A stretch of DNA of 64,000 nt, taken from Paenibacillus qinlingensis. Its GTDB lineage: Bacteria; Bacillota; Bacilli; Paenibacillales; NBRC-103111. Position numbers and translations under genes: made by a program. The stretch covers positions 523,907 through 587,906 of the forward strand of contig NZ_JABMKY010000003.1 of assembly GCF_013204845.1 (NCBI RefSeq), given 5' to 3'. This document shows, piece by piece, positions 1-9,154 of this stretch (the first letter of the stretch is position 1; each line of letters begins with the position of its first letter). Under the pieces are notes generated by a model. The model was not told the origin of the DNA and ran no database searches. It saw nothing but the letters and a program-made list of their open reading frames with translations.

Positions 1-382
1 CTAACATATGTTGACAGGAATCTACTATCACACCTGAGAAATCTTTCATGTAGGAATCCGTATGAGAAACATTCAAATAGTCAAAACGTGCAATCGTTGC
101 TTCAATCCCGTCTGTGACATCATCCACTTTGGAAGCTAGAACCATAATATCTTCCCGATCGATCGGTGTAATAAATACTTTGTTCAAACCTCTGAAGATG
201 TCGTGAGTGATGGAGTCGCCTGCATGTTCTAGATCATGAATGGCTTTAACATACTCAATTGGTGGTTTATCACCCATCATAGCCGTACGAAACAGTTGAG
301 CTGTTTGCAGCGCGTTCTCTGCAGCACGGATAAGAAGTTGCAAGAAATCGACTTCGTTCTTTCTGGTGAATAACGTTGTCAT
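1..382 (-). CDS. DUF47 / PhoU-like protein (3' end outside window)
   Basis: The minus-strand frame opens with ATG at 382, preceded by AGGAGG (388-393), and stays open to the window edge, so only about the first 127 residues are visible. The visible protein is helical, with the pattern expected of the DUF47 PhoU-like family: a short N-terminal stretch with FLQLLIRAAENA, then HDLEHAGDSITHDI, then TPIDREDIMVLASKVDDVTD. These are the acidic metal-binding helix motifs of PhoU-like proteins. The family is known to sit next to low-affinity phosphate (Pit) transporters and to regulate them; a pit gene would be expected beyond the left edge, but this cannot be seen. Confidence 0.85.
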   Translation of the reverse strand, partial: MTTLFTRKNEVDFLQLLIRAAENALQTAQLFRTAMMGDKPPIEYVKAIHDLEHAGDSITHDIFRGLNKVFITPIDREDIMVLASKVDDVTDGIEATIARFDYLNVSHTDSYMKDFSGVIVDSCQHML

Positions 383-640
383 AGAATCCTCCTAATTTTT
401 GCTATATGTACAAGTTTTTAAACGAATTTGTGAATTGAAAATGACCAAATTGTAGAAAAAACTCACAATGTTTAAAGTATCATACTCGTAAGGACTAAAG
501 CAACGAAAATTCCGTGACAATTTACAATTTCTCAACATCTTAGGAAACGTGTAAGGCTTCCTTGATTTTACAAGCTTGAAGATGTAAAGTTTATGGAGCA
601 GTAACTGTTTATAGAATGAGCATAGAGAGGGTTTTTTACT

Positions 641-1936
641 ATGAAAAAAACATTAATTTCGAATGGTATTTTTATTTCTAATAAGGAAGACAAATCATCC
701 ATCAAGGGCTGCATGGTTATCGAAGGCAGTCAGATTACATACATCGGGACAGAAGTGCCTGAACCGCTAGACCATTATGATGAAGTGATTGACGGAACGA
801 ATAAGCTGTATATGCCTGGGCTTGTGAACACACATGGACATGCTGCGATGTCATTGCTCCGCGGCTACGGTGACGACCTTGCGCTGCAAGTATGGTTAGA
901 GGAAAAAATGTGGCCAATGGAGGGCAAATTCACCTCACAGGATGTCAAATGGGGAACACGGTTGTCGATCCTTGAAATGATTAAAGGCGGCACGACAACT
1001 TTTGTCGATATGTATGACCATATGAATGAAGTTGCCTTGGCGGTAGAAGAGTCAGGCATGCGGGGTGTATTGACCCGCGGTGTGATCGGGCTATGTCCGC
1101 CGGATGTACAAACAGCAAAGTTGATCGAAGCAACTGAATTTGCGAAGAACTGGCACGGCAAGGCGGAAGGTAGAATTACAACCATGATGTCGCCGCACGC
1201 TCCTTACACATGTCCGCCAGATTATATCGAGCGTATCGTACAAGCCGCTCATGATCTCAATCTTCCGATCCATACGCATATGTCGGAAACTCGCCGTGAA
1301 GTCGAGGGTAATGTCGAACAATATGGCGCTAGACCTGTTGCGCACTTGGAAAAGCTAGGCGTGTTCACTCGTCCAACGCTTGTTGCGCATGGCGTTCATT
1401 TGAATGATGAAGAAATCGCTATTCTCAAACAATACGATGTACGTGTGTCCCACAATCCGGGCAGCAATCTTAAACTTGCAAGTGGTGTTGCTCGTTTACC
1501 TGAACTATTGCGTGCTGGTGTTAAAGTATCCCTAGGTACGGACGGAGCTGCATCGAACAACAATCTGGATATGTTCGAGGAAATGCGATTGGCAGCTCTT
1601 ATTCATAAAGGAGTAACTGGTGACCCGTTAGCGATTCCTGCGAAAGAAGCCTTGTTGCTAGGAACTCGGATGGGAGCAGAATCCATTTGGCTGAAGGATG
1701 TTGGTTTACTTGAGCCTGGCATGAAAGCAGACTTCATCGCACTGGATATCGATCAGCCCCATTTCCTACCGAAAACAGACTTCGTTTCCCACATCGTGTA
1801 CTCCGCTTGTGCGAAAGATGTTGTTGATGTGTGTGTCGATGGGAAGTGGATCGTCCGTAAAGGTGAGTGTCTAACATTGGATGAAGAGAAAATTAAACGT
1901 GAATTTGAATTATGCTTTGATCGATTAAAAGGGTAA
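641..1936 (+). CDS. mtaD: 5-methylthioadenosine/S-adenosylhomocysteine deaminase
   Basis: A 431-residue amidohydrolase of the TrzN/SsnA/MtaD group. It deaminates methylthioadenosine or S-adenosylhomocysteine in the cytoplasm, so it belongs to purine-thioether recycling, the theme also served by the mtn genes in this window. Metal-site motifs are intact: HTHGHAAM near residue 65, HTHMSE near 213, VAHGVHL near 249 and SLGTDGAASNN near 298. Length is normal for the family. ATG at 641 is preceded by AGAGAGGG, a usable but long-spaced ribosome site. The gene is followed after 43 bases by the ypmB-like gene. The precise substrate is inferred from family resemblance; other adenosine-type substrates are possible. 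Confidence 0.85.
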   Translation: MKKTLISNGIFISNKEDKSSIKGCMVIEGSQITYIGTEVPEPLDHYDEVIDGTNKLYMPGLVNTHGHAAMSLLRGYGDDLALQVWLEEKMWPMEGKFTSQDVKWGTRLSILEMIKGGTTTFVDMYDHMNEVALAVEESGMRGVLTRGVIGLCPPDVQTAKLIEATEFAKNWHGKAEGRITTMMSPHAPYTCPPDYIERIVQAAHDLNLPIHTHMSETRREVEGNVEQYGARPVAHLEKLGVFTRPTLVAHGVHLNDEEIAILKQYDVRVSHNPGSNLKLASGVARLPELLRAGVKVSLGTDGAASNNNLDMFEEMRLAALIHKGVTGDPLAIPAKEALLLGTRMGAESIWLKDVGLLEPGMKADFIALDIDQPHFLPKTDFVSHIVYSACAKDVVDVCVDGKWIVRKGECLTLDEEKIKREFELCFDRLKG

Positions 1937-1979
1937 TGCTTAGGCAAAGTGAGTGGTTTTGGGGAGGTGCGCGGCGGTC

Positions 1980-2468
1980 ATGAATGCGAAGCGAACTATT
2001 ACACTTGGCGTTTTCATTGTAGCAACGCTGGGTGTCGTGCTTAGCCGATTCTACCTGAATGTGCAGAACGAACACTGGGATGAGAAACGTGTAGCTGTTG
2101 AAAAAGCTTATGTAGGAAGTATGATGACCAAGGCATCAAAGGTGGATTTCTTCTACGGTGATGAGCCGTTTCAGATTGTATATGGGGAGAACAAGCTAGG
2201 ACAGCGTTTAATTGCTTGGGTATCTGCGGAAAATGTTCATTCGGAAATGGCGGAGGAAGCCTTCACCGAAGAGCAAGCCAGGGCTGCTGTATTGAAAAAG
2301 GCGCCAAGCAGTGAGATTGAGCGAGTTATACCAGGCAAATTAGGAAGCGACTATGTTTGGGAAGTCTTTTATAAGACGAAGGAAGATAGAGGTACGCGGT
2401 ACTTCTATGATTATTATTCCTTCAAAGATGGTACTTATCTGGATACTTATCGGCTCAGCCTTCAATAA
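1980..2468 (+). CDS. YpmB-like membrane-anchored protein (DUF5590)
   Basis: 162 residues with one N-terminal membrane segment (about residues 6-22) and a soluble domain containing acidic helices and the segment FTEEQARAAVLKKAP, typical of PepSY-like/DUF5590 proteins. The ATG at 1980 is chosen over the GTG at 1953 because GGGGAGGTG (1961-1969) is correctly spaced for it. In Bacillus the homologue ypmB stands just before aspB-asnS-dnaD; here asnS and dnaD also follow, but four genes are inserted between. The stop codon lies in the loop of the following terminator hairpin. The function of the family is not established; an extracytoplasmic role is inferred. Confidence 0.75.
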   Translation: MNAKRTITLGVFIVATLGVVLSRFYLNVQNEHWDEKRVAVEKAYVGSMMTKASKVDFFYGDEPFQIVYGENKLGQRLIAWVSAENVHSEMAEEAFTEEQARAAVLKKAPSSEIERVIPGKLGSDYVWEVFYKTKEDRGTRYFYDYYSFKDGTYLDTYRLSLQ

Positions 2469-2485
2469 GAAGGTTGAGTTTTTTT
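2454..2485 (+). terminator. Rho-independent terminator after ypmB-like gene
   Basis: Arms CTCAGCCTTC and GAAGGTTGAG pair with one G-T wobble around AATAA, then seven T follow. The loop contains the stop codon of the ypmB-like gene, so termination is fused to the end of the reading frame. Confidence 0.85.
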
Positions 2486-2550
2486 GTATTTTAGCGATGA
2501 TGAAGACATTCATGTGTTTCCACTGTTTACATAAGGCGAATAGTGTATAC

Positions 2551-2601
2551 GTAATGATATACTTATCGTATTGCTTTAGAGGCATACAAATATATCATTA
2601 C
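2551..2601 (+). repeat. 11-bp perfect inverted repeat upstream of the 2622 gene
   Basis: GTAATGATATA (2551-2561) and TATATCATTAC (2591-2601) are perfect inverted copies separated by 29 bases, ending just before the ribosome binding site of the next gene. It could be an operator pair or an mRNA hairpin controlling the 2622/3151 gene pair. The function is unknown. Confidence 0.5.
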
Positions 2602-2621
2602 AGAAAGGTGGACGCCAACCT

Positions 2622-3158
2622 ATGAAGATGAAGCTGCGCGTTTTACCTGTTATTTTGAGCGTGATTATTTCGGCTGGTGTACTTTTTGGAGGCTGGTTCG
2701 CTTATACAAGCTTTGCTATGGAGAATCCATTATCACATATAATTAACAATGCACCGGGTGTAACGAATTCAACCATGAAACTTTCTTCCAATCAAGTAGA
2801 TGTTGAGTTAACTTTGAAGCCTGATGCTAATTTACGACAAGTTGTAGAATTAATTAAGGACGAAGGCGCATCGATTATTGGGAAAAGGACTGTGAATATC
2901 ACGATTAAGAATCAATCCTCGGCTAAGCTGGATCAATGGTGGTCTAAAGCGTTATTTGAGGTAGCTCAAGCCATGGAAACGAAGCATTATGCGGATATTC
3001 CAACAACTTTACAGAAGTATGCAAATGGTGTGCCCGCTATGAACGTAGACAGCGAAATGGATGAGAATAATGTTTACATTCGATTAACAGATGGTGATAC
3101 GACTAAATTTATCATGCTGCCGAGAATCTCCCAGATCGGAGTGTGGCCGAATGAGTAA
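2622..3158 (+). CDS. Membrane-anchored protein of unknown function, coupled to FtsH-like protease
   Basis: 178 residues: an N-terminal hydrophobic segment (about residues 6-30) acting as signal anchor, then an exported-looking domain of about 140 residues with no motif I recognise. ATG at 2622 follows AAAGGTGG. The reading frame overlaps the next gene by 8 bases (ATGAGTAA), so the two are probably translationally coupled. The partner is a membrane FtsH-like AAA protease without its usual extracytoplasmic domain. It is tempting that this protein supplies the missing outside domain or is a dedicated adaptor or substrate, but that is inference from context only. Confidence 0.75.
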   Translation: MKMKLRVLPVILSVIISAGVLFGGWFAYTSFAMENPLSHIINNAPGVTNSTMKLSSNQVDVELTLKPDANLRQVVELIKDEGASIIGKRTVNITIKNQSSAKLDQWWSKALFEVAQAMETKHYADIPTTLQKYANGVPAMNVDSEMDENNVYIRLTDGDTTKFIMLPRISQIGVWPNE

Positions 3159-4656
3159 AATATATAAAGAAATCGGAATCGGATTTATTCCTGTTTTTCT
3201 GGTGTTCTTAGTTTTTCTAGGTGTGAATGTAATACCCATTTTATTCGTGAGTGCATTGGGTGGTTCGTTATTGTATATGATGAAAACCCGCGGCGGTATC
3301 GGAGCTTCTGCTGGCGGTGGAGATCGGAAAAGTAAGAATCGGACGCCTGCTTTCCTCACCTTTGATGAAATTGGCGGACAAGATCGAGCGAAAAAAGAAT
3401 TGATGGAAGCTCTTGATTTTTTAATTAAGCATGAGGAAATTAAGAAGCTAGGTATTCGTCCGCTTAAAGGATTGCTATTGACCGGGCCTCCAGGTACAGG
3501 GAAAACATTAATGGCTAAAGCAGCCGCGCATTACACGAATTCTGTTTTTATGGCGGCTTCAGGCAGTGAATTTGTTGAGATGTATGTAGGTGTCGGAGCA
3601 AGCCGCGTGCGTGATTTATTTAAGGAAGCTAGAGCACGTGCTGTCAAAGAAGGCAAGGATAATGCGATTATTTTTATTGATGAAATTGATGTTATTGGTG
3701 GAAAACGTGATGCTGGTGGGCAACGTGAGTATGATCAGACCTTGAATCAGTTATTGACGGAAATGGATGGGATTCATACGAACGATGCGCCGCGAATTCT
3801 CATTATTGCCGCAACGAATCGGAAGGAAATGCTCGATAGTGCTTTGCTGCGGCCTGGACGTTTTGATCGACATATTGAGGTTGACTTGCCAGATAAGAAA
3901 GGCCGTTTAGCTATTCTGCATATCCATGCTAAAAATAAGCCGTTAGCTGAAGGTGTAACTTTGGAGCAAACAGCAGATCAAACCTTCGGTTTCTCAGGTG
4001 CTCAGCTCGAAGGTGTCCTGAATGAAGCAGCTATTTATGCAATGCGTGAGGATAAGCCAGCGATTGAGCAGCCGCATTTGGCTTCCGCGATTGATAAGGT
4101 TATGATGGGAGAACGAACAGATAAAGAAACAGCGAATGGTGAGAAAGAACGTGTGGCTTATCATGAATTAGGTCATGCTATTATTGCTGAGCTTGTTCGT
4201 CCAGGATCTGTTTCTCAAGTCACCGTGAGTCCACGTGGGAAAGCCTTAGGGTATGTACGTCATAACCCCCCGCAGGATCATTATTTGTATACGAAAGATT
4301 ATATCGAAGATCAGATCATGATTGCCCTTGGTGGGGCAGCAGCGGAAGAAATGATTTACGGCGGTCGCAGTACCGGGTCACGAAACGATTTCGAACAATC
4401 ACTTTCTATGGTTCGCAACATGATGGATGCCGGACTTACTAGCTTAGGTATTATTGATCGTGAGATGGTGACGAAGGAACAGCTAATGAAAGAAAATGCT
4501 GCTATCCTAGATGCGCTAATGTTGCGTACGAAGAAAATGTTGGATGAGCAGCGGAATGTGTTTGAACATTCGTTCGCTATTCTGATGAAGGAAGAAGTAC
4601 TCTCTGGTGATACTTTTCGTACATTATTTGACGCTTCTGTGTCACAAAGTGCATAA
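3151..4656 (+). CDS. Short FtsH-like AAA+ zinc metalloprotease
   Basis: 501 residues starting at the ATG that overlaps the upstream stop; a longer frame from 3091 would lie wholly inside the upstream gene. Two hydrophobic segments are back to back (about residues 8-42), followed by an AAA+ domain with Walker A GPPGTGKT (112-119), Walker B IIFIDEID, the second region of homology AATNRKEMLDSALLRPGRFDRH, and an M41 peptidase domain with zinc motif HELGH (near 340) and the distal Asp in GSRNDFEQ. All catalytic residues are present. It lacks the roughly 70-residue extracytoplasmic domain of classical FtsH and is shorter (about 600-680 usual), so it is probably an FtsH paralogue rather than the housekeeping enzyme. 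Confidence 0.85.
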   Translation: MSKIYKEIGIGFIPVFLVFLVFLGVNVIPILFVSALGGSLLYMMKTRGGIGASAGGGDRKSKNRTPAFLTFDEIGGQDRAKKELMEALDFLIKHEEIKKLGIRPLKGLLLTGPPGTGKTLMAKAAAHYTNSVFMAASGSEFVEMYVGVGASRVRDLFKEARARAVKEGKDNAIIFIDEIDVIGGKRDAGGQREYDQTLNQLLTEMDGIHTNDAPRILIIAATNRKEMLDSALLRPGRFDRHIEVDLPDKKGRLAILHIHAKNKPLAEGVTLEQTADQTFGFSGAQLEGVLNEAAIYAMREDKPAIEQPHLASAIDKVMMGERTDKETANGEKERVAYHELGHAIIAELVRPGSVSQVTVSPRGKALGYVRHNPPQDHYLYTKDYIEDQIMIALGGAAAEEMIYGGRSTGSRNDFEQSLSMVRNMMDAGLTSLGIIDREMVTKEQLMKENAAILDALMLRTKKMLDEQRNVFEHSFAILMKEEVLSGDTFRTLFDASVSQSA

Positions 4657-4690
4657 TAATGACCGTTGGCCAATTCGGCCAGCGGTTATT
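4656..4690 (+). terminator. Possible weak terminator after FtsH-like gene
   Basis: AATGACCGTTGGCC and GGCCAGCGGTTATT form a 14-base stem with two wobble pairs over AATTC. The following bases (GGCTTTACT) give only a poor T run, so it may attenuate rather than stop transcription. Confidence 0.5.
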
Positions 4691-4765
4691 GGCTTTACTA
4701 CACGTATGCATGATACATATAATTATAAAGTGATTGAAGAAGTAAGGATGAAGGAGAAACAAGTT

Positions 4766-5638
4766 ATGATGTTTAGAACTATTGGGGTAATTGGCGGAGG
4801 GACAATGGGGCAGGGCATTTCCGAAATGCTGGCCGCTCGTGGTCTTGATGTTATTCTTGCTGAGAAAACAACAGAAAAGCTAGATCGTGCGTTTGAGCTT
4901 ATAACGGTCAGTTTAGATAAGCAAATTGAGCGTTGGGCTTTGACGGAAGCGGAGAAGAAATCCATCCTTTCGAAAATCAAAAGAGCCAACTCGATTCAGG
5001 ACATGGCCTCCTGTGAGCTCGTGATTGAAACGATTTCGGAAGATTTGAATGCGAAAAAGCACGTCTTTTTCCAGCTCAATCAAATATGTTCTCCTCATAT
5101 CATACTAGCAACGAATACTTCTACGTTAAGTGTAACGGAGATTGCAGCCATCACGACGCATCCAGAGCGTGTCATTGGCTTGCATTTCCTACATCCCGTT
5201 GCCAAAGTGAACCTTGTTGAAATCGTACGGGCGATGAAAACATCGGACGAGACATATGATCTTACTCGCCAATTCGTTGATGATGTTCTTACGAAAAAGA
5301 GTATTAAAGTGAATGAATCGCCTGGGTATATTACGACGAGATTGATTTGTACGCTCATTAATGAAGCGCTGCACACCTTATCCGAAGGTGTCGCTTCCGC
5401 GGAAGATATCGATCAAGCGATGCGCATTGGCTATGATTTCAAGCATGGTCCGCTAGAAATGTGTGACCGGTTTGGGTTAGATGCTGTATTGGCTGCACTA
5501 GAGGGAATGTTCCGTGAATATGGAGATATCAAATACCGTCCTTCGTATTTGCTAAAGCAAATGGTACGCGCGGGGCATCTTGGCGCTAAAACGGGAGAAG
5601 GCTTCTTCCGCTACGACAAGGATGGTGACCGTCTATGA
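4766..5638 (+). CDS. 3-hydroxybutyryl-CoA dehydrogenase
   Basis: 290 residues, the usual length for HBD/MmgB. It reduces acetoacetyl-CoA or oxidises 3-hydroxyacyl-CoA with NAD(H). The N-terminus has the Rossmann motif GVIGGGTMGQGI; ATNTSTLSVTEIA and GLHFLHPV carry the conserved catalytic region (His of HFLHP), and FKHGPLEMCDRFGLD belongs to the C-terminal helical domain. ATG at 4766 is chosen for its AAGGAG (4751-4756) at 9 bases; an upstream in-frame ATG at 4748 has no comparable site. It overlaps acetate kinase by ATGA, so both are probably translated together. Confidence 0.85.
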   Translation: MMFRTIGVIGGGTMGQGISEMLAARGLDVILAEKTTEKLDRAFELITVSLDKQIERWALTEAEKKSILSKIKRANSIQDMASCELVIETISEDLNAKKHVFFQLNQICSPHIILATNTSTLSVTEIAAITTHPERVIGLHFLHPVAKVNLVEIVRAMKTSDETYDLTRQFVDDVLTKKSIKVNESPGYITTRLICTLINEALHTLSEGVASAEDIDQAMRIGYDFKHGPLEMCDRFGLDAVLAALEGMFREYGDIKYRPSYLLKQMVRAGHLGAKTGEGFFRYDKDGDRL

Positions 5639-6843
5639 ATATTCTGGTTATCAATGCTGGTAGCTCTTCAGTGAAGTATCAGCTCTATGATATGGAAAAT
5701 GCGACTGTACTGGCGAAGGGTCGAGTAGAACGGATTGGAATGGATACCGCTATCCTGATGCACGAACCAGCGAACAAACCCGAATTTCACAAGGTTGATG
5801 AAATTCTTGAGCATACAACCGCCATCCGTAGAGTTTTGGATGTGCTTGTTCATCCAGAGCATGGCGTCTTGACCGCCATCTCACAGATTGATGCCGTTGG
5901 CCACCGCGTTGTCCACGGTGGTGAATCTTTCAAGAGCTCCGTCCTCGTCACGGACGAGGTGAAGAAGGAGATCCGGCGCCTATTTGATTTGGCGCCGCTG
6001 CACAACCCGGCGCATATGCTGGGCATCTCGGCGGTGGATGCGAACATGCCTGGCGTTCCGCAGGCTGTTGTCTTCGACACCGCCTTTCATCAGACGATGC
6101 CGGCGAAGGCCTACTTGTATCCGGTGCCGATGGCGCTCTACCGGAAGCACAAGGTGCGACGCTACGGCTTCCACGGTACGTCGCACAAGTACGTGAGCGA
6201 GCGTGCCGCTGCCTTCCTAGGACGCCCGCTAGAGCAGTTGAAGCTCATTACCTGTCACATTGGTAATGGCGCTTCCTGCGCCGCTGTATGGGGCGGCCAA
6301 TCGGTTGACACGAGCATGGGGATGACACCGCTCGAAGGTCTGATGATGGGCACGCGCAGCGGCGATCTGGATCCGGCCATCGTGCCCTTCGTGATGGGCA
6401 AGGAGGATTTGACGATCGGCGAGGTCAGCTCCATGCTGAATAAGCATAGCGGCCTGCAGGCGATCTCGGGAATCTCCAGCGATATGCGGGAGATCGTGGA
6501 GGCTATGGAAGCGGGCGAGAAGAACGCTACCTTGGCTTTTGAGATGTATACGTATCGGCTGCGCAAATACATCGGGTCTTATGCTGCGGCGATGAATGGC
6601 GTCGATGCGATTGTGTTTACCGCAGGTGTAGGCGAGAATTCCGCACCGCTGCGTAAAGTGGTATGCGAGGGCTTGAGCTTCCTTGGGGTAGATTTTGATG
6701 AGGAAGCAAACCTGCTTGGAAGAGGCATAGAAAAGCGAATAACGAAGCTGGGTTCAAGGGTTGAAGCGCTGGTCATTCCAACGAATGAAGAATGGGTCAT
6801 TGCACAGGATACTTACAGACTCGTGCAGTCACTGTCGGACTGA
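5635..6843 (+). CDS. ackA: Acetate kinase
   Basis: 402 residues. It interconverts acetate plus ATP with acetyl phosphate plus ADP. Family signatures are clear: N-terminal NAGSSSVKYQLYD, GHRVVHGG, FDTAFHQTMP, YGFHGTSHKYVSERAA, GNGASCAAVWGG, GTRSGDLDP and C-terminal PTNEEWVIAQDT. The ATG overlaps the stop of the dehydrogenase gene (ATGA). No phosphotransacetylase gene is adjacent, so the physiological link may be to acyl-CoA turnover through the upstream dehydrogenase; that is inference. The middle of the gene (about 5880-6540) is visibly richer in G and C at third positions than its ends or neighbours. Butyrate kinase is less likely given the motif matches. Confidence 0.93.
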   Translation: MNILVINAGSSSVKYQLYDMENATVLAKGRVERIGMDTAILMHEPANKPEFHKVDEILEHTTAIRRVLDVLVHPEHGVLTAISQIDAVGHRVVHGGESFKSSVLVTDEVKKEIRRLFDLAPLHNPAHMLGISAVDANMPGVPQAVVFDTAFHQTMPAKAYLYPVPMALYRKHKVRRYGFHGTSHKYVSERAAAFLGRPLEQLKLITCHIGNGASCAAVWGGQSVDTSMGMTPLEGLMMGTRSGDLDPAIVPFVMGKEDLTIGEVSSMLNKHSGLQAISGISSDMREIVEAMEAGEKNATLAFEMYTYRLRKYIGSYAAAMNGVDAIVFTAGVGENSAPLRKVVCEGLSFLGVDFDEEANLLGRGIEKRITKLGSRVEALVIPTNEEWVIAQDTYRLVQSLSD

Positions 6844-6914
6844 TTATTTCGTGGAAATCGTGAAATAGTGTACAATAGAATGGAATCTCAGTAAGTAGAG
6901 AGGAAGGAATTTAA

Positions 6915-8204
6915 ATGAAAAGTACAATAGGTGAAGTGAAACATCATGTCGGCGAGTCTGTTACTATCGGCTGTTGGCTAAACAAGAAACGCTCAAGTGG
7001 TAAAATTCAATTTTTGCAGCTTCGTGACGGTTCGGGATATATACAAGGTGTTGTTGTGAAAAGTGAAGTGAGTGAAGAAACCTGGGAAGCCGCTTCTAAG
7101 CTAACCCAAGAAAGCTCCTTATACATAACGGGTAAAGTTAAAGAAGACACACGCTCGAAAGGCGGTTTCGAGCTCGACGTGTCTGGTGTAGAAATCATTC
7201 AAATTACGGAAGAGTATCCGATAACTCCGAAGGAGCATGGTGTAGATTTCCTAATGGACAATCGTCACCTGTGGATCCGGAGTCCGCGTCAGCGTGCGGT
7301 TCTTGTGATTCGTGCAGAAATTATCAAGGCGATTCAGGCGTTCTTCAATGACAGAGGATTTCATCTGGTGGATCCCCCAATTTTGACGCCATCGTCTTGT
7401 GAAGGCACAACGAACTTATTTCATACGAAATACTTCGATGAAGATGCATTTCTCACGCAAAGCGGGCAGCTTTACATGGAAGCAGCCGCTATGGCACTAG
7501 GCCGCGTATATTCCTTCGGTCCTACTTTCCGTGCGGAGAAATCGAAGACACGCCGACATCTGATTGAGTTCTGGATGATCGAGCCGGAGATGGCATTCGT
7601 GGATCACGTGGAAAACCTTGAGGTACAGGAACAATTCGTATCCCATATTGTACAGACGGTGCTTACGAATTGCCAAGCGGAGCTTGAAACGTTGGAGCGG
7701 GATACTTCGAAGCTGGAGAAAATCAAAGGCAGTTTCCCGCGTATCACTTACGATGAGGCTGTGGACTATTTGCAAAAGAATGGGCATGAATTCGAATGGG
7801 GCGAAGATTTTGGAGCTCCGCACGAAACAGCCATTGCCGCGCAATACGAAACGCCTGTATTTATTACCCACTGGCCAACGGAGATTAAGGCTTTCTATAT
7901 GAAACCAGATCCTAGTCGTCCCGAAGTCGTGTTGTGTGCTGATATGATCGCGCCAGAGGGGTACGGCGAAATTATTGGGGGAAGTCAACGGATTGATGAT
8001 CCTGAATTGATGGAGCAACGCTTCACGGAACATGAGTTATCTCAAGAGGCGTACCAGTGGTACTTGGATCTACGTAAATATGGAACTGTCCCGCATTCTG
8101 GCTTCGGTTTAGGATTAGAGCGCACAGTTGCTTGGATTTGCGGCTTGGATCATGTGCGTGAAACCATTCCATTCCCACGTTTGTTATACCGTCTATACCC
8201 TTAA
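6915..8204 (+). CDS. asnS: Asparaginyl-tRNA synthetase
   Basis: 429 residues, normal for bacterial AsnRS. It charges tRNA-Asn. An N-terminal OB-fold anticodon-binding domain ([17 protein letters not shown]) is followed by a class II catalytic core with [23 protein letters not shown], the motif 2 stretch [24 protein letters not shown] and motif 3 [18 protein letters not shown] at 6915 follows GAGGAAGG. No T-box leader is visible in the 71-base gap upstream, only a possible TACAAT -10 element. dnaD follows 38 bases downstream, the same order as in Bacillus. Confidence 0.95.
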   Translation: MKSTIGEVKHHVGESVTIGCWLNKKRSSGKIQFLQLRDGSGYIQGVVVKSEVSEETWEAASKLTQESSLYITGKVKEDTRSKGGFELDVSGVEIIQITEEYPITPKEHGVDFLMDNRHLWIRSPRQRAVLVIRAEIIKAIQAFFNDRGFHLVDPPILTPSSCEGTTNLFHTKYFDEDAFLTQSGQLYMEAAAMALGRVYSFGPTFRAEKSKTRRHLIEFWMIEPEMAFVDHVENLEVQEQFVSHIVQTVLTNCQAELETLERDTSKLEKIKGSFPRITYDEAVDYLQKNGHEFEWGEDFGAPHETAIAAQYETPVFITHWPTEIKAFYMKPDPSRPEVVLCADMIAPEGYGEIIGGSQRIDDPELMEQRFTEHELSQEAYQWYLDLRKYGTVPHSGFGLGLERTVAWICGLDHVRETIPFPRLLYRLYP

Positions 8205-8242
8205 GTAGTGGCATTGTCCATGGGGAGAAAGGGGAAAGACGT

Positions 8243-8929
8243 ATGAGTACGCAATCGAATACACAGTTGAAGGTTGAAGCGATCTTGATGAATAGCTTCC
8301 TAGAGGGGAGTGTCGCGGTACCGAGTTTATTGCTCAAGCATTATCGTGCACTACTTTTGAGTGAAGTTGACGTTATGACACTGATCCATTTTATTTCCTT
8401 TGTTGAAAAGGATAGGAACACATTCCCGACCCTGGATGAAATCCAGGAGCGGATGTCGGCTTCACCAGATGTCGTTATTGCCAGTGTGCAGAAGTTGATT
8501 CGCGAGCAGTTTATCGCGATCGATGAGGATACGCACGAAACAACAGGGTTTCGAAGCGAGCAGTATAACCTGACGCCGCTCTATAAGAAATTAGCGAAGC
8601 GTGTGGCGGAGCAGCAGCTGAAAGAGTTAGCGGAATTGGCGGCAATTACGCAAGCTCCTAGTGATGATCGAGTGAAGAACATTTATACTACGATCGAGAA
8701 TGAATTTGCTAGACCTCTAACGCCGATGGAGCTGGAAACGATCAGCAATTGGCTCGATAAAGATATGTATAAAGAAGAGCTGATCATGACAGCTTTGAAG
8801 GAAGCAGTGTTTGCCGGGAAAGTCCATTTCCGGTATATTGATCGGATTTTGCTGGATTGGAGCCGTAATCGCGTCTCGACAGTGGATCAGGCCAAAGAGT
8901 ATTCGCAGCGCTTCAGGCAGTCGCGATAA
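8243..8929 (+). CDS. dnaD: DNA replication initiation protein DnaD
   Basis: 228 residues. The protein takes part in primosome assembly with DnaB and DnaI at oriC and at stalled forks. An N-terminal winged-helix-like region (DVMTLIHFISFVEKDRNTFPTL) is followed by the DnaB/DnaD C-terminal domain (about 145-222) with the family's ending motif FRYIDRILLDWSRN (the YxxxIxxxW signature). ATG at 8243 follows GAGAAAGGGG. It sits directly after asnS as in Bacillus subtilis, and a strong terminator follows. In Bacillus nth comes next, but here nth is 48 kb away. Confidence 0.92.
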   Translation: MSTQSNTQLKVEAILMNSFLEGSVAVPSLLLKHYRALLLSEVDVMTLIHFISFVEKDRNTFPTLDEIQERMSASPDVVIASVQKLIREQFIAIDEDTHETTGFRSEQYNLTPLYKKLAKRVAEQQLKELAELAAITQAPSDDRVKNIYTTIENEFARPLTPMELETISNWLDKDMYKEELIMTALKEAVFAGKVHFRYIDRILLDWSRNRVSTVDQAKEYSQRFRQSR

Positions 8930-8932
8930 GGA

Positions 8933-8981
8933 TAACGCTCATTTTTCTCTCCAGAAGGGAGAGGAAATGGGCGTTTTTTTT
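8933..8981 (+). terminator. Strong terminator after dnaD
   Basis: AACGCTCATTTTTCTCTCC pairs with GGGAGAGGAAATGGGCGTT over AGAA (with wobbles), followed by eight T. It ends the asnS-dnaD transcript. Confidence 0.9.
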
Positions 8982-9154
8982 GCTGCTTCTCCATGTATTA
9001 GCCAACCTCCACCCCCGCGACTCTCGCCACAATATGAGTATATTGTAATTAGGAACGAAGTGAGGAGTTATGAGGGTTATGTGAGTAATTGGAGAGTAAC
9101 TTGCTAGACTACTCTACTTTTCTCCAATTTATTCTCTTTATCAAGTCCTCTAGC

